Assembly: GCA_017615275.1 (NCBI GenBank)
Contig: JAGAAO010000038.1
Location: forward strand, 56,544 to 120,543
Direction of reading: 5' to 3'
Length of the DNA: 64,000 nucleotides
Source: Butyrivibrio sp.
GTDB taxonomy: Bacteria; Bacillota; Clostridia; Lachnospirales; Lachnospiraceae
Numbering within the stretch: the first letter of the stretch is position 1; every line of letters starts with the position of its first letter. The position numbers and the translations under genes are program-made. Below the pieces are notes generated by a model, which saw only the letters and a program-made list of their open reading frames with translations, was not told where the DNA came from and made no database searches. Shown here piece after piece: positions 25,782 to 34,516 of this stretch.

Positions 25782-28034
25782 TTGAAAAGACCGTTATGTC
25801 CGATTGCATTGGTCATTACGGCGATTGTCTTTTTGTATCTCGAATTTTTTTTACGAGATCTTTATTATGATATACCTGATGAACTTAACGGGGAGACGGG
25901 CTATTTGACGGGAATCGTCGCAAAGAAGGAAGAGCGCCCCGGTTCATCGGGTAATATTCTGAATACTATCTATGTGGTTCCACAGGATATTTCAATCGGA
26001 AAAATGAAATACATAATGTGCTGTTTGGAAGAGGAGGATTGCTATGTTCCTTCTGTTGGCGAACGCATTAAGGTAAAGGGGAAGATCGCTCCTTTTAAGG
26101 AGATGAGAAATCCCGGAGAATTTGACAGTCGTCTGTACTATGCAACGTTAAAGATTGCATTTAGGATGTATAATGCGAAGATCATGCAGACAGATCAACG
26201 AGAAGATGTTTTACGTGAAAGATTGTATGATCTGAAAATGTTTTTTGAAAAGAGCCTCGACAGTAATCCGATGCTCTCAGAGAGCGACTGCGCCGTTCTT
26301 AAGGCGATGCTGTTGGGAGACAGGGCTTATATGGATGATGATATAAAAGATATGTACAAAAGCAGCGGTATCATGCATATTTTGGCTGTGAGCGGTCTTC
26401 ACATATCTATTATGGGAATGGGGATATATAAGGTGCTCAGAAAATGTAAGCTGCATCCTTTTCTTTATACTGCCGTTCCAATAATTGTGATGTATCTGTA
26501 CGGAGAGATGTGCGGAATAAGTTCTTCGTCGTTCAGGGCTATATGCATGTTTGCCATAAAGCTTACGGCGCCTGTGGTAGGGCGTACGTACGACGTTTTG
26601 TCGGGACTTGCGGCAGCGGAGATATTGCTTATTCTGGATTGCCCGCTTTATCTGTACAACAGCGGATTTCTGTTTTCTTTTTGTGCGGTTATAGGCGTGA
26701 CGGTTGTAAGGCCTAAAACAGAAGCTTTGTTTGAAAAAAGAGACAGTGGAAAGCTTAAGTTCTACGGAGACGAAGACAGGCTTTTAAATAAGATATATTT
26801 GAAAATTCATTCCGGTTTCATGCTCGGGATATCTGTTCTGATTTCTACTTTACCGATCTATATGCTTTTTTATTACTCATATCCATTGTTTTCACTGATC
26901 TCAAATATGATAATAGTACCGCTTATGAGCATTCTTATGATAGCGGGAATACTGTGTATGTTCGTACATGGAGTTCTTGGAACTGTTCCCGGGGGATTTG
27001 CGCATGGAATTCTCTTTTTCTATGAGAAAGTCTGTAATATTCAAACGTTGATTCCCGGAAATACGCTGGTTATCGGACATGCGGGCAAATACAAAATCAT
27101 GTGTTATTGCCTGATGATCTGTTTGAGTCTTTTTTATTTCGAGAATAAATCTTCTATTAAAAAGCATATCGGGCGCATTCTTATACCAATCTCAATAATT
27201 ATTCTTATTTATCAGCCAAAGCCTGATCTTGTCATTTCTTCGCTTTATGTGGGGCAGGGGGACGGTATTGTGATAGAAGAGGGAAGAGAACATATTCTTA
27301 TAGACGGGGGAAGTTCTTCGCAGAAGCTTGTCGGGAAGTATTCGATAATTCCGTATCTGAAATACAGAGCTATAGGATCACTGGATGCCGCGGTGGTTAC
27401 GCATGAAGATAATGACCATATTTCCGGGCTGATGGAGATAATGGACGATATGGAGAAGGGCGGAATTAGGATAAAGAGGCTTATTTTGCCCGACGTATCG
27501 GATAGTTCAAGAGGCGATAATTACAGAGCGCTTGAGCAAAGGGCTGCGGAACTGGAGATTCCTGTCTCTTACATATCTGCAGGGCAGACATTTAATGTTG
27601 GAAAAGCAGAGTTTTTGTGCATCAATCCCTATATAGGAATGACAACGGAGGGTGCAAATGCTTATTCTACCGTTCTGTTCATGAGATATGGGGATTTCAG
27701 TGCTCTTTTTACGGGAGATGTGGAAGAAGAGGGGCAGGAGAATATAAAAGAGACGATAAGGAACAATCCTGAATTGTTTAGAAATATAACCTTACTTAAG
27801 GTGGCTCATCACGGATCGAAGTATACGACGGATGAAGAATTTCTGAAACTGACAGAGCCTAAGATCGCAGTCATCAGCTGCGGTGAGAACAATACCTACG
27901 GCCATCCGCACAGGGAGACACTTGAGCGCCTGTCCAATGTGGGCGCCGGGGTATACAGGACCGACCAATCCGGAGCTGTTACTGTCAAAGCAAAGAGAGG
28001 GAAAGTGGAGGTTGAAACGTTTTTGAAGAACTGA
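25782..28034 (+). CDS. comEC: ComEC/Rec2 family DNA internalisation protein
   Basis: A 750-residue competence channel that carries single-stranded DNA across the membrane. It has an N-terminal OB-like region, the ComEC integral-membrane core (MHILAVSGLHISIMGMG at about 204, followed by many hydrophobic helices to about 475) and a C-terminal metallo-beta-lactamase-like domain with VGQGDGIVIE, THEDNDHISG, LFTGDVEEEG and LKVAHHGSKY. The start is TTG 25782, chosen because AAGGAG lies 10 bases upstream and no in-frame ATG fits. comEA is upstream in the same direction. Confidence 0.93.
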   Translation: MKRPLCPIALVITAIVFLYLEFFLRDLYYDIPDELNGETGYLTGIVAKKEERPGSSGNILNTIYVVPQDISIGKMKYIMCCLEEEDCYVPSVGERIKVKGKIAPFKEMRNPGEFDSRLYYATLKIAFRMYNAKIMQTDQREDVLRERLYDLKMFFEKSLDSNPMLSESDCAVLKAMLLGDRAYMDDDIKDMYKSSGIMHILAVSGLHISIMGMGIYKVLRKCKLHPFLYTAVPIIVMYLYGEMCGISSSSFRAICMFAIKLTAPVVGRTYDVLSGLAAAEILLILDCPLYLYNSGFLFSFCAVIGVTVVRPKTEALFEKRDSGKLKFYGDEDRLLNKIYLKIHSGFMLGISVLISTLPIYMLFYYSYPLFSLISNMIIVPLMSILMIAGILCMFVHGVLGTVPGGFAHGILFFYEKVCNIQTLIPGNTLVIGHAGKYKIMCYCLMICLSLFYFENKSSIKKHIGRILIPISIIILIYQPKPDLVISSLYVGQGDGIVIEEGREHILIDGGSSSQKLVGKYSIIPYLKYRAIGSLDAAVVTHEDNDHISGLMEIMDDMEKGGIRIKRLILPDVSDSSRGDNYRALEQRAAELEIPVSYISAGQTFNVGKAEFLCINPYIGMTTEGANAYSTVLFMRYGDFSALFTGDVEEEGQENIKETIRNNPELFRNITLLKVAHHGSKYTTDEEFLKLTEPKIAVISCGENNTYGHPHRETLERLSNVGAGVYRTDQSGAVTVKAKRGKVEVETFLKN

Positions 28035-28077
28035 GACATAAATGGTGTCGTATTAGATTCATCTTGTTACGTGGTTT

Positions 28078-28289
28078 GGTTGCACAGACGCTAGGGAGAG
28101 AGCATACAGCCGCATTCGCGCAGTTCTCGGACGAGAAGATGATTTGCAAATAGAAAAAACAGCTAAATGTCGATTTCTCTGAATAATATGAAATGAGACA
28201 TTTAGCTGTTTTTGATATTTAGCAAAGCACGACGTAGACGAACACAAGCGAATGCGGCTGTATGCTCTCTCCCTAGCGTCTGTGCAACC
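28078..28289. repeat. Nested inverted-repeat element: 42-bp perfect arms around a terminator hairpin
   Basis: Arms 28078-28119 and 28248-28289 are perfect reverse complements over 42 bp (left arm begins GGTTGCACAGACGC). The sequence just inside pairs imperfectly. The core (28155-28171 with 28197-28213) is a second, perfect 17-bp inverted repeat with A and T runs on its outer sides, which can end both convergent genes. The whole ~212-bp unit could fold as one long hairpin, like a MITE or a decayed palindromic element. It lies between comEC and a convergent membrane-protein gene. Confidence 0.85.
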
Positions 28290-28299
28290 GTCGTATGTA

Positions 28300-28899
28300 T
28301 TAGGCTAAACCGTTTGCTCTGTTATATGCAAAGCAGATAGCGTTGGTGTTTTTGATGATGATATGAAGAGCAATTAAAGCTCCGACACCACAAACAAGAG
28401 ATCCGATAACCAGCCAAAGAAGAACCGTTGTTCCATTCTCTGTGAAATTCATACCGTATCTCATAGCGTTTTCGTGAAGCCTGTCACCTAAAGCATAGTA
28501 CCAATAGATACTGTAAATTCCACATGTGATAATTGAGAGAAGAAGGAACTTTATAAGACCTGCGGTTTCTTTTCCGTCTCCTGCGCATGCTATATTTACA
28601 TCGCTTGCAAGTGAGTAGATTAAGTAGTATGAATATATACCACATGTAACGATGGAAAGAAGAATTACCATGAGAAGACTTCTGTCAGTCTTGAGAGGTC
28701 CGCCTACATAGTTCTGACCGCCGTTATTAAATGCATCTTTTACGTCGTTAATTGCATTTGTTACTTCCTGCTCGGCAGAGTTGATTGTCTGTTCTGCGGC
28801 ATTTTTTAGGTTGTCTGCGATTGAATCAACAGCTGCACCGCAATTAGGGCAAGTAGTTGCTACTTCCGGGATTTCATTTCCGCAATTCTTACAAAACAT
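28300..28899 (-). CDS. Zinc-ribbon and DUF4234 membrane protein
   Basis: A 199-residue protein. An N-terminal zinc ribbon has Cys4-x2-Cys7 and Cys18-x2-Cys21; a helical linker follows (about 25-65) and then four hydrophobic segments carrying LLSIVTCGIYSYYLIYSL and its near-repeat LLSIITCGIYSIYWYYAL, the DUF4234 hallmark. Function unknown. It lies 10 bp after the DUF2752 gene on the same strand, so the two are probably co-transcribed, and it ends at the nested palindrome. Confidence 0.85.
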   Translation of the reverse strand: MFCKNCGNEIPEVATTCPNCGAAVDSIADNLKNAAEQTINSAEQEVTNAINDVKDAFNNGGQNYVGGPLKTDRSLLMVILLSIVTCGIYSYYLIYSLASDVNIACAGDGKETAGLIKFLLLSIITCGIYSIYWYYALGDRLHENAMRYGMNFTENGTTVLLWLVIGSLVCGVGALIALHIIIKNTNAICFAYNRANGLA

Positions 28900-28909
28900 A
28901 AGATTCCTC

Positions 28910-29299
28910 CTAGAAAAAAGTTATTATTTTGTATATTGCGCTCTGACGGGGCTCAAATGAGACTACTGAGCCGTCGGAATACAACATACGAAAAACATAT
29001 ACGACTAAGTATAAAGTAAAAAACAAATAAATAAAAGCGGAATATGCTTTTTTAGGTATGTTCCTTTTCAAAATAATGATAACAATTGCGGGTATCGGAA
29101 CCCAGAAAAGCGGATGAAATCTGAATGCGTCGGCTATATCACCTCTTAGAAGCGCAAGCCAAGCTCTTGTAGTTCCGCAGCCAAGACACGACACTCCCGT
29201 AAGAAATTTAATGGGGCATCCTATCCCTGTAATATGAAAAATAACGTATACAATCACTATTGCGCTTATTGCGATCAAAAAGTCTTTTTTCTTCTTCAT
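28910..29299 (-). CDS. DUF2752 membrane protein
   Basis: A 129-residue protein with three hydrophobic helices and the DUF2752 signature GCPIKFLTGVSCLGCGTTRA followed by ALLRGDIADAFRFHPL. The conserved Cys-Pro and CxxCGxTRA residues are present. Family function is unknown; members often neighbour DUF4234/zinc-ribbon proteins, as here. ATG 29299 has a GAGGTG site; a longer frame to 29362 is less likely. Confidence 0.85.
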   Translation of the reverse strand: MKKKKDFLIAISAIVIVYVIFHITGIGCPIKFLTGVSCLGCGTTRAWLALLRGDIADAFRFHPLFWVPIPAIVIIILKRNIPKKAYSAFIYLFFTLYLVVYVFRMLYSDGSVVSFEPRQSAIYKIITFF

Positions 29300-29429
29300 A
29301 AACACCTCGGTAATACGGAGAACATCCTTTGCTATTTTACTACAGAAACACAAAGAATTCACAACCTTTCATACTTTTGAAATGTATAATATGAGCGTTG
29401 GGTTTATGGGATTATAGGAAGGTGAAAAA

Positions 29430-30830
29430 ATGAAAAAAAGAATTGTTTCAATTATCACTGTTTTGACTGTGTTTGCTGCGGTGGGCTGTGCAAATACACA
29501 GGAAGAAAGCGGAGCTGTAATAATCTCAGATACTGCTGCTTCTGAAGAATCTATTGAAGAAGATACAGAAGAATTAGCAGAAGAGGATGCAGCTACGACT
29601 GCAAGTACAATTGAAGAATATGATGAAGAGGATTTGGTTGCGCTTTATGAGGAATTTCATGACGCACCTGTCTTTATTGCTTCATATGATGAATTCGATA
29701 TTGAGAATCCTGATGATCCTTCAAATAAACATTTCTTAAAAGGATGTATAGAAAAAATTGAATTGGATGCCGACAGTAAAAAACAATATCCGGAACTTGC
29801 AGCTTCATTGGAGAAATTAGTAGATAGCAGGTTTGAAGAGGCACAATCTATAAAACAAGATTATCTCGAAATGAGTGAAGAAGACCCGGACATACCATAT
29901 GATCTGTACTATACATATAATATAAAAAGATGCGATTCGCATTATGTGAGTGTAATATGCTATGCCGGCGGTTTTGGTGGGGGGGCTCATCCATGGGATG
30001 ATTATGAGGTAAAAAACTTTGATGTTAAGACGGGAAAAGAAATCTTGATCTCACAGTTTATTCCCGATAAAGAAAAGCTTTATTCATATATAAGGGATTA
30101 CTATATTAATAAAAGCGAGAACTTTTATTCGGATTGGGAAGAAGAACTTTTAAAAGAGGTTGAGAATTCCTATCTTGATACGGATACAATCAATAATTCT
30201 GAAGAATATATGCCGACCTTGAACTGGACATGCAGTGCTAAAGGGATTGATATAGATTTTGATAACTACACGCTTGCACCCAGAGTGGGTGGGGATATAT
30301 CTCTTTTTATACCATATTCTGCGGACATATTTGAAAAGGGCAACACACTATTAACTGTTACCGGTGATTTTTATGGAATAGGTAGCTCGGATGAGAGGTT
30401 AAGCGATGGTATAGATCTCGATGGCGACGGAAAATGCGATAGAGTTCTGGTAGAGTTTTCCAAAGATAATCCAAATGCCGGATGTAATATCAGCATAAAC
30501 GATGGCAAGAGTATAACAGTTGGTGAGAACAATCCTATATCAAAAATCAGAGCGTATATGGCTATAACTCCAACAGGAAAACATTGCTTATTGTTGATAT
30601 GCTACGGAAAAGAAGATCTGATATACAGTATCGCCTTGGATTCAGGAGTTCCCGAAGTTGTTGCTCAGGATAAAAACTATATTTTGGGCACAAAGAGAAA
30701 TAAAGCAAATCAGGACAATGAATACCTTCTGACAAGTATGTATAACATAAAACTCAGATCAACAGATGATAACAAATGCAGAATCTACTACCTCTCCGAG
30801 GATGGTCGCTTTATGACACAAGATAAATAA
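29430..30830 (+). CDS. Secreted lipoprotein with DUF3298-like domain
   Basis: A 466-residue lipoprotein (FAAVGC, Cys20) with an acidic Ser/Glu/Thr-rich stretch at about 22-70. A central region at about 85-300 resembles the DUF4163/DUF3298 pair of PdaC- and RsiV-like proteins: YVSVICYAGGFGGGAHP, then NFDVKTGKEILISQ and the final ISLFIPYSADIF. The C-terminal ~150 residues look like a beta-rich domain containing DLDGDGKCD, a possible calcium-binding (EF-hand/dockerin-like) loop. The role is unknown. It lies between comEC and holA, a pair usually close together in related genomes. Confidence 0.7.
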   Translation: MKKRIVSIITVLTVFAAVGCANTQEESGAVIISDTAASEESIEEDTEELAEEDAATTASTIEEYDEEDLVALYEEFHDAPVFIASYDEFDIENPDDPSNKHFLKGCIEKIELDADSKKQYPELAASLEKLVDSRFEEAQSIKQDYLEMSEEDPDIPYDLYYTYNIKRCDSHYVSVICYAGGFGGGAHPWDDYEVKNFDVKTGKEILISQFIPDKEKLYSYIRDYYINKSENFYSDWEEELLKEVENSYLDTDTINNSEEYMPTLNWTCSAKGIDIDFDNYTLAPRVGGDISLFIPYSADIFEKGNTLLTVTGDFYGIGSSDERLSDGIDLDGDGKCDRVLVEFSKDNPNAGCNISINDGKSITVGENNPISKIRAYMAITPTGKHCLLLICYGKEDLIYSIALDSGVPEVVAQDKNYILGTKRNKANQDNEYLLTSMYNIKLRSTDDNKCRIYYLSEDGRFMTQDK

Positions 30831-30831
30831 T

Positions 30832-30899
30832 GTAGTTTTTGCCTACGCGCTATTTGACTGCAGGTCAGGCTGCACCGAAGAGTCCGTAGGCAAAAAACT
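30832..30899 (+). terminator. Long-stem terminator after the DUF3298-like gene
   Basis: TAGTTTTTGCCTACG at the left pairs with CGTAGGCAAAAAACTA at the right across a ~38-base loop. It separates the lipoprotein gene from holA. The stem is T/A-flanked on both sides, so it could act in either direction. Confidence 0.6.
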
Positions 30900-30972
30900 A
30901 TTATAATAATGTGCGGATAAGCGGGTGAGTTTTTGTGACATTTGTGGTAACATAGTCTTGGAGTGTGAAAAA

Positions 30973-31995
30973 ATGGCAGTTAAAACATCGGATTTTCCGG
31001 CGAAACAAAGACAGATAAATGAGGATATAGCAAACGAGACGTTTAAGCCGTGTTATCTTTTGTATGGCGAAGAGGCTTATCTCAGGCTCCAGAATAGAGA
31101 TAAGCTTATTAAGGCTCTGGTCGGCGACAGCGCTTCCATGAATTTTACCAAGTATGAGGGTGACGGCTGCAATGCAGCTGAGATAATCGATATGGCGGAA
31201 ACCATGCCCTTTTTGTCCGACAAGAGAGTAATACTTGTCGAGAACAGCGGATTTTTCAAGAGCGGATGCCCTGAACTTGCCGATTATTTGAAGAGCCCTG
31301 CGGAAACAACATATTTTATCTTTGTTGAAAAAGAAGTGGACAAGAGAAAAGACATATACAAGGCAGCCTCGAAGCTCGGATTGGAACTTAGTTGCGACGA
31401 GCAGAACGAGGACACACTTAGGAAATGGATCACGGGAAAGCTTAAATCGGAAGGCAAGTCCATTACACCTAGAGCTCTTGCATTGTTTTTGGGCCGCGTA
31501 GGCACCGATATGTCCAATATCAGCACTGAGATAGAGAAACTTGTTTGCTATTGTATAGACAGAAATGAGATTACGGACGAGGATGTTGAAACTGTGTGTG
31601 CGAACTGGCTTACGGGGCGCATCTTTGCAATGACGGATGCAATCGTAGAGAGAAAGAGAACTGCGGCAATAAATCTCTACTACGATCTGCTTGCGCTCAA
31701 AGAACCGCCCGCCAAGATACTTGCTCTTATAACGAGACAGTTCAATCTAATGCTTCAGATCAAAGAAATGACACAGAATCACAAGGACAGAGCACAGATA
31801 GCGAGTGCCGTAGGATTGGCCCCCTTCCTTGTGGGAAAATATGTGGGCTGGGCAGCCGGATATACATTTGAAGAGCTTCATGATGCGCTTGAAATGTGTG
31901 CTTCAAATGATGAAGCCGTTAAATCAGGCAAACTTGACTACATAATTAGCGTTGAGATGGTCATAATCGGCTGTACACGTGAAAAATCCAAGTAA
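30973..31995 (+). CDS. holA: DNA polymerase III subunit delta
   Basis: HolA is the clamp-loader delta subunit that opens the sliding clamp. The 340-residue protein has the P-loop-like PCYLLYGEEAYL start, the FLSDKRVILVENSGFF beta-clamp-interacting segment and a C-terminal collar domain. ATG 30973 (MAVKTSDF) follows a TTGGAG site; the frame extends to 30925 but the added residues are not family-like. In many clostridia holA follows comEC directly; here about 2.9 kb separates them. Confidence 0.9.
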   Translation: MAVKTSDFPAKQRQINEDIANETFKPCYLLYGEEAYLRLQNRDKLIKALVGDSASMNFTKYEGDGCNAAEIIDMAETMPFLSDKRVILVENSGFFKSGCPELADYLKSPAETTYFIFVEKEVDKRKDIYKAASKLGLELSCDEQNEDTLRKWITGKLKSEGKSITPRALALFLGRVGTDMSNISTEIEKLVCYCIDRNEITDEDVETVCANWLTGRIFAMTDAIVERKRTAAINLYYDLLALKEPPAKILALITRQFNLMLQIKEMTQNHKDRAQIASAVGLAPFLVGKYVGWAAGYTFEELHDALEMCASNDEAVKSGKLDYIISVEMVIIGCTREKSK

Positions 31996-32029
31996 ACACT
32001 GGTTATATCAGAGTTTATTAAAATGTTAT

Positions 32030-32058
32030 TTGAAAAAGATAATTTTAGGGCTTATACT
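32030..32058 (+). promoter_or_regulatory. Promoter upstream of the DUF1653 gene
   Basis: TTGAAA (32030-32035), 17-base spacer, TATACT (32053-32058), about 30 bases before the TTG start at 32091. Confidence 0.65.
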
Positions 32059-32090
32059 ATACTAAGTTTACGCTTTTGAGGGAGGTTATT

Positions 32091-32666
32091 TTGGACAGAC
32101 CAAGACCACAGGAATTATACAGACATTTCAAAGGAAAAACATATCAGGTGATCACTATTGCAAAGCATTCCGAGACATTGGAAGACATGGTGGTTTATCA
32201 GGCATTGTATGGGGACTATGCCGTTTATTGCAGACCGCTTTCTATGTTTATGTCAGAGGTTGACAGGGAGAAATACCCTAACGCAGAGCAGCAGTATCGC
32301 TTTGAGAAGATCGAGAAAGTAGATAAGATCGAAAAGGTTGAAAAGAAGGAAGAAGCTCCGGCACCAAAGTTTAAGGTAGATACTTCATACGAGCGTTCCG
32401 CAGTTATGGAGAAGAGTATAGATGAGGAAGCTGAGGAACTTAATCTTGATCCGCTTGTGATCAAGTTTTTGGATGCCGACCTTGCTACGGATAAGAATGA
32501 TATTTTGAGCAAACTTCGTCCTACAATAACGGATGATATGATTGATATAATGGCAACCTCTGTCGGTGTTGTTATCGAAAAAGGGGATGTATACGACAGG
32601 TACAACGATCTTAGGAAATGTCTGACCACTATGGAAAAATACGAAAGCACCAGATTAAGGAGTTAA
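32091..32666 (+). CDS. DUF1653 domain protein
   Basis: A 191-residue soluble protein. The N-terminal ~65 residues are a DUF1653 domain: LYRHFKGKTYQVI, AKHSETLEDMVVYQALYGDY and PLSMFMSEVD. A charged Lys/Glu linker (KIEKVDKIEKVEKKEE) leads to a C-terminal helical domain of unknown kind. DUF1653 proteins are small and of unknown function; the extra C-terminal half is unusual. The start is TTG 32091, with GGGAGG 5-10 bases upstream; the frame above it contains the ribosome site itself. Confidence 0.8.
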   Translation: MDRPRPQELYRHFKGKTYQVITIAKHSETLEDMVVYQALYGDYAVYCRPLSMFMSEVDREKYPNAEQQYRFEKIEKVDKIEKVEKKEEAPAPKFKVDTSYERSAVMEKSIDEEAEELNLDPLVIKFLDADLATDKNDILSKLRPTITDDMIDIMATSVGVVIEKGDVYDRYNDLRKCLTTMEKYESTRLRS

Positions 32667-32673
32667 ACACAAT

Positions 32674-33699
32674 ATGAAATTACTTTCAGTTGCAATTCCC
32701 TGTTACAATTCAGAGGGTTACATGGCGAAGTGTATAGAATCACTGCTTGTTGGCGGTGAGGATGTTGAGATTTTGATAGTAGACGACGGATCAAAAGACA
32801 GAACAGCAGAGATCGCAGATGAATATGCTGCAAAGTATCCGACAATAATTAAAGCAATTCATAAGCCTAACGGAGGACATGGAAGTGCTGTAAATGCAGG
32901 AATCGAAAACGCCACAGGATTGTTTTTCAAGGTTGTCGATTCAGACGATTGGGTAAAAGAGATTGCATACAGAAAGATATTATCTACGCTTGCGGAACTT
33001 GCTGGCGGAGATACCCAGCTTGATCTTTTGATCAGTAATTTCGTATATAACAAGGTTGGTGAGAAGAGACATAAGGTCATGCGTTACAGTACCATGTTTC
33101 CTATCGAGGAGCTCTTTTCCTGGAAAGATATAAAGAGAACTCCCAAGGGACATTACCTTCTCATGCATTCGGTAATATTCAGGACCAAGTTATTGAAAGA
33201 GTGCGGATTAAAGCTTCCTGAGCACACATTCTATGTTGATAACATTTATGTGTTCAATCCGCTTCCTTTTGTTAAGACAATGTATTATCTCGATGTAAAT
33301 TTCTACTATTATTACATCGGACGCGAGGATCAGTCAGTAAATCAGCAGATCATGCTTTCACGAATCGATCAGCAGCTCAGAGTAAATAAGCTTATGATCG
33401 ACTATTATGTTGAAAACATAGGAATGATCCGTTCACAGGCTGAGAGACACAGATATATGTTCAATTATCTGGAGATTGTCACAGCCATTTCTTCGGTGCT
33501 CCTTATTACTGAGGATACACCGGAAAATCTCGCCAAGAGAAAAGCCCTCTTGCAGTATATTAAGGAAAAAAATTATTGGCTTTACGTTAAAATCAGATAC
33601 AGTATAGAAGGCACATATATTTATTTGCCCGGAAAAGGCGGTAGAAAGATAACTTTGGCGGGATATAAGTTGTTACAGAAAATTTTTCACTTTAATTAA
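32674..33699 (+). CDS. Family 2 glycosyltransferase
   Basis: A 341-residue GT-A fold glycosyltransferase. The N-terminal nucleotide-sugar region has SVAIPCYNSEGYM, LIVDDGSKDRT and the metal-binding VVDSDDWV at about 89-96. The C-terminal ~120 residues are helical without clear membrane spans. It probably adds a sugar to a cell-surface glycan or lipid. The start lies 7 bp after the DUF1653 gene. The following PAP2 phosphatase could work on the same lipid-linked pathway, but this is only suggested by position. Confidence 0.85.
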   Translation: MKLLSVAIPCYNSEGYMAKCIESLLVGGEDVEILIVDDGSKDRTAEIADEYAAKYPTIIKAIHKPNGGHGSAVNAGIENATGLFFKVVDSDDWVKEIAYRKILSTLAELAGGDTQLDLLISNFVYNKVGEKRHKVMRYSTMFPIEELFSWKDIKRTPKGHYLLMHSVIFRTKLLKECGLKLPEHTFYVDNIYVFNPLPFVKTMYYLDVNFYYYYIGREDQSVNQQIMLSRIDQQLRVNKLMIDYYVENIGMIRSQAERHRYMFNYLEIVTAISSVLLITEDTPENLAKRKALLQYIKEKNYWLYVKIRYSIEGTYIYLPGKGGRKITLAGYKLLQKIFHFN

Positions 33700-33759
33700 T
33701 GACGATAAAGTGATAAAGTAGTTTGTGATACAGTAGTTACACATACCTATGGGGAAAAA

Positions 33760-34470
33760 ATGAAAAATATATTTGAAAGGCTTGTCGGAAGGAAAGTTGA
33801 CAAGGATTACTTCAAGGATGTATTCAGAATGGCAATGCCGCTTCTTATGTATGGTGCTTTGTATATTATCTGGTTTTCGATAATAGAAAAACATAGATTT
33901 TCGCATTACGCTGTTATCCATACTGCTATTGATGATAGTATTCCATTTGTAGAAGCATTCATTGTTCCGTATTATTTATGGTTTTTTTATGTGGCGCTCA
34001 CGTTGGTGTTCTTTCTTTTGACACTGGAAATTGAGGACTATTACAGGAACTTCCTGTTCCTAATAACCGGAATGACATTATTCCTTATAATATCGACTCT
34101 GTTTCCTAACATACACCATCTGAGACCGGCAGTTATGCCAAGGGACAATGTATTTACCAAGCTGGTGGTACTTATATACAGCAAGGATACGCCGACCAAT
34201 ATCTGGCCGAGTATTCATGTGTATAATTCCATCGGAACTATGATAGCCATTCAGAGAAGTAAGAAAACAAATTCAATAGTGAAGATTTTGAGTAACATTT
34301 TGGCAGTACTCATTATTTTGTCGACAATGTTTGTTAAGCAGCATTCTGCTTATGATGTTGTCACAGCCATTGCTATGGCTATTATTTTCTATCTTGTTTT
34401 TTACAAGTCTTCATTTATGGAGGCTTTCTGCAGAAGAAGAGAAGAGAAACTTGCTTTCCGATATGAGTAA
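33760..34470 (+). CDS. PAP2 family membrane phosphatase
   Basis: A 236-residue protein with six hydrophobic segments and the three PAP2 motifs in order: a His-Leu-Arg-Pro block (HHLRP, motif 1), PSIHVYNS (variant of PSGH, motif 2, His at about 153) and KQHSAYDVV (motif 3, catalytic His and Asp). The family dephosphorylates lipid phosphates or acts as inositol-phosphotransferase-like enzymes. It lies between a glycosyltransferase and a convergent lipid kinase, so a lipid-carrier role is plausible. Confidence 0.82.
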   Translation: MKNIFERLVGRKVDKDYFKDVFRMAMPLLMYGALYIIWFSIIEKHRFSHYAVIHTAIDDSIPFVEAFIVPYYLWFFYVALTLVFFLLTLEIEDYYRNFLFLITGMTLFLIISTLFPNIHHLRPAVMPRDNVFTKLVVLIYSKDTPTNIWPSIHVYNSIGTMIAIQRSKKTNSIVKILSNILAVLIILSTMFVKQHSAYDVVTAIAMAIIFYLVFYKSSFMEAFCRRREEKLAFRYE

Positions 34471-34476
34471 AAAATT

Positions 34477-34516
34477 ACTCCGGTTTACCTAAAACTAAGG
34501 TAGACCGGAGTTTTTT
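34477..34516. terminator. Bidirectional terminator between PAP2 and lipid kinase genes
   Basis: ACTCCGGTTTACC and GGTAGACCGGAGT form a 13-base stem with one wobble pair and a short loop, with A-runs before and T-runs after. Confidence 0.85.
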
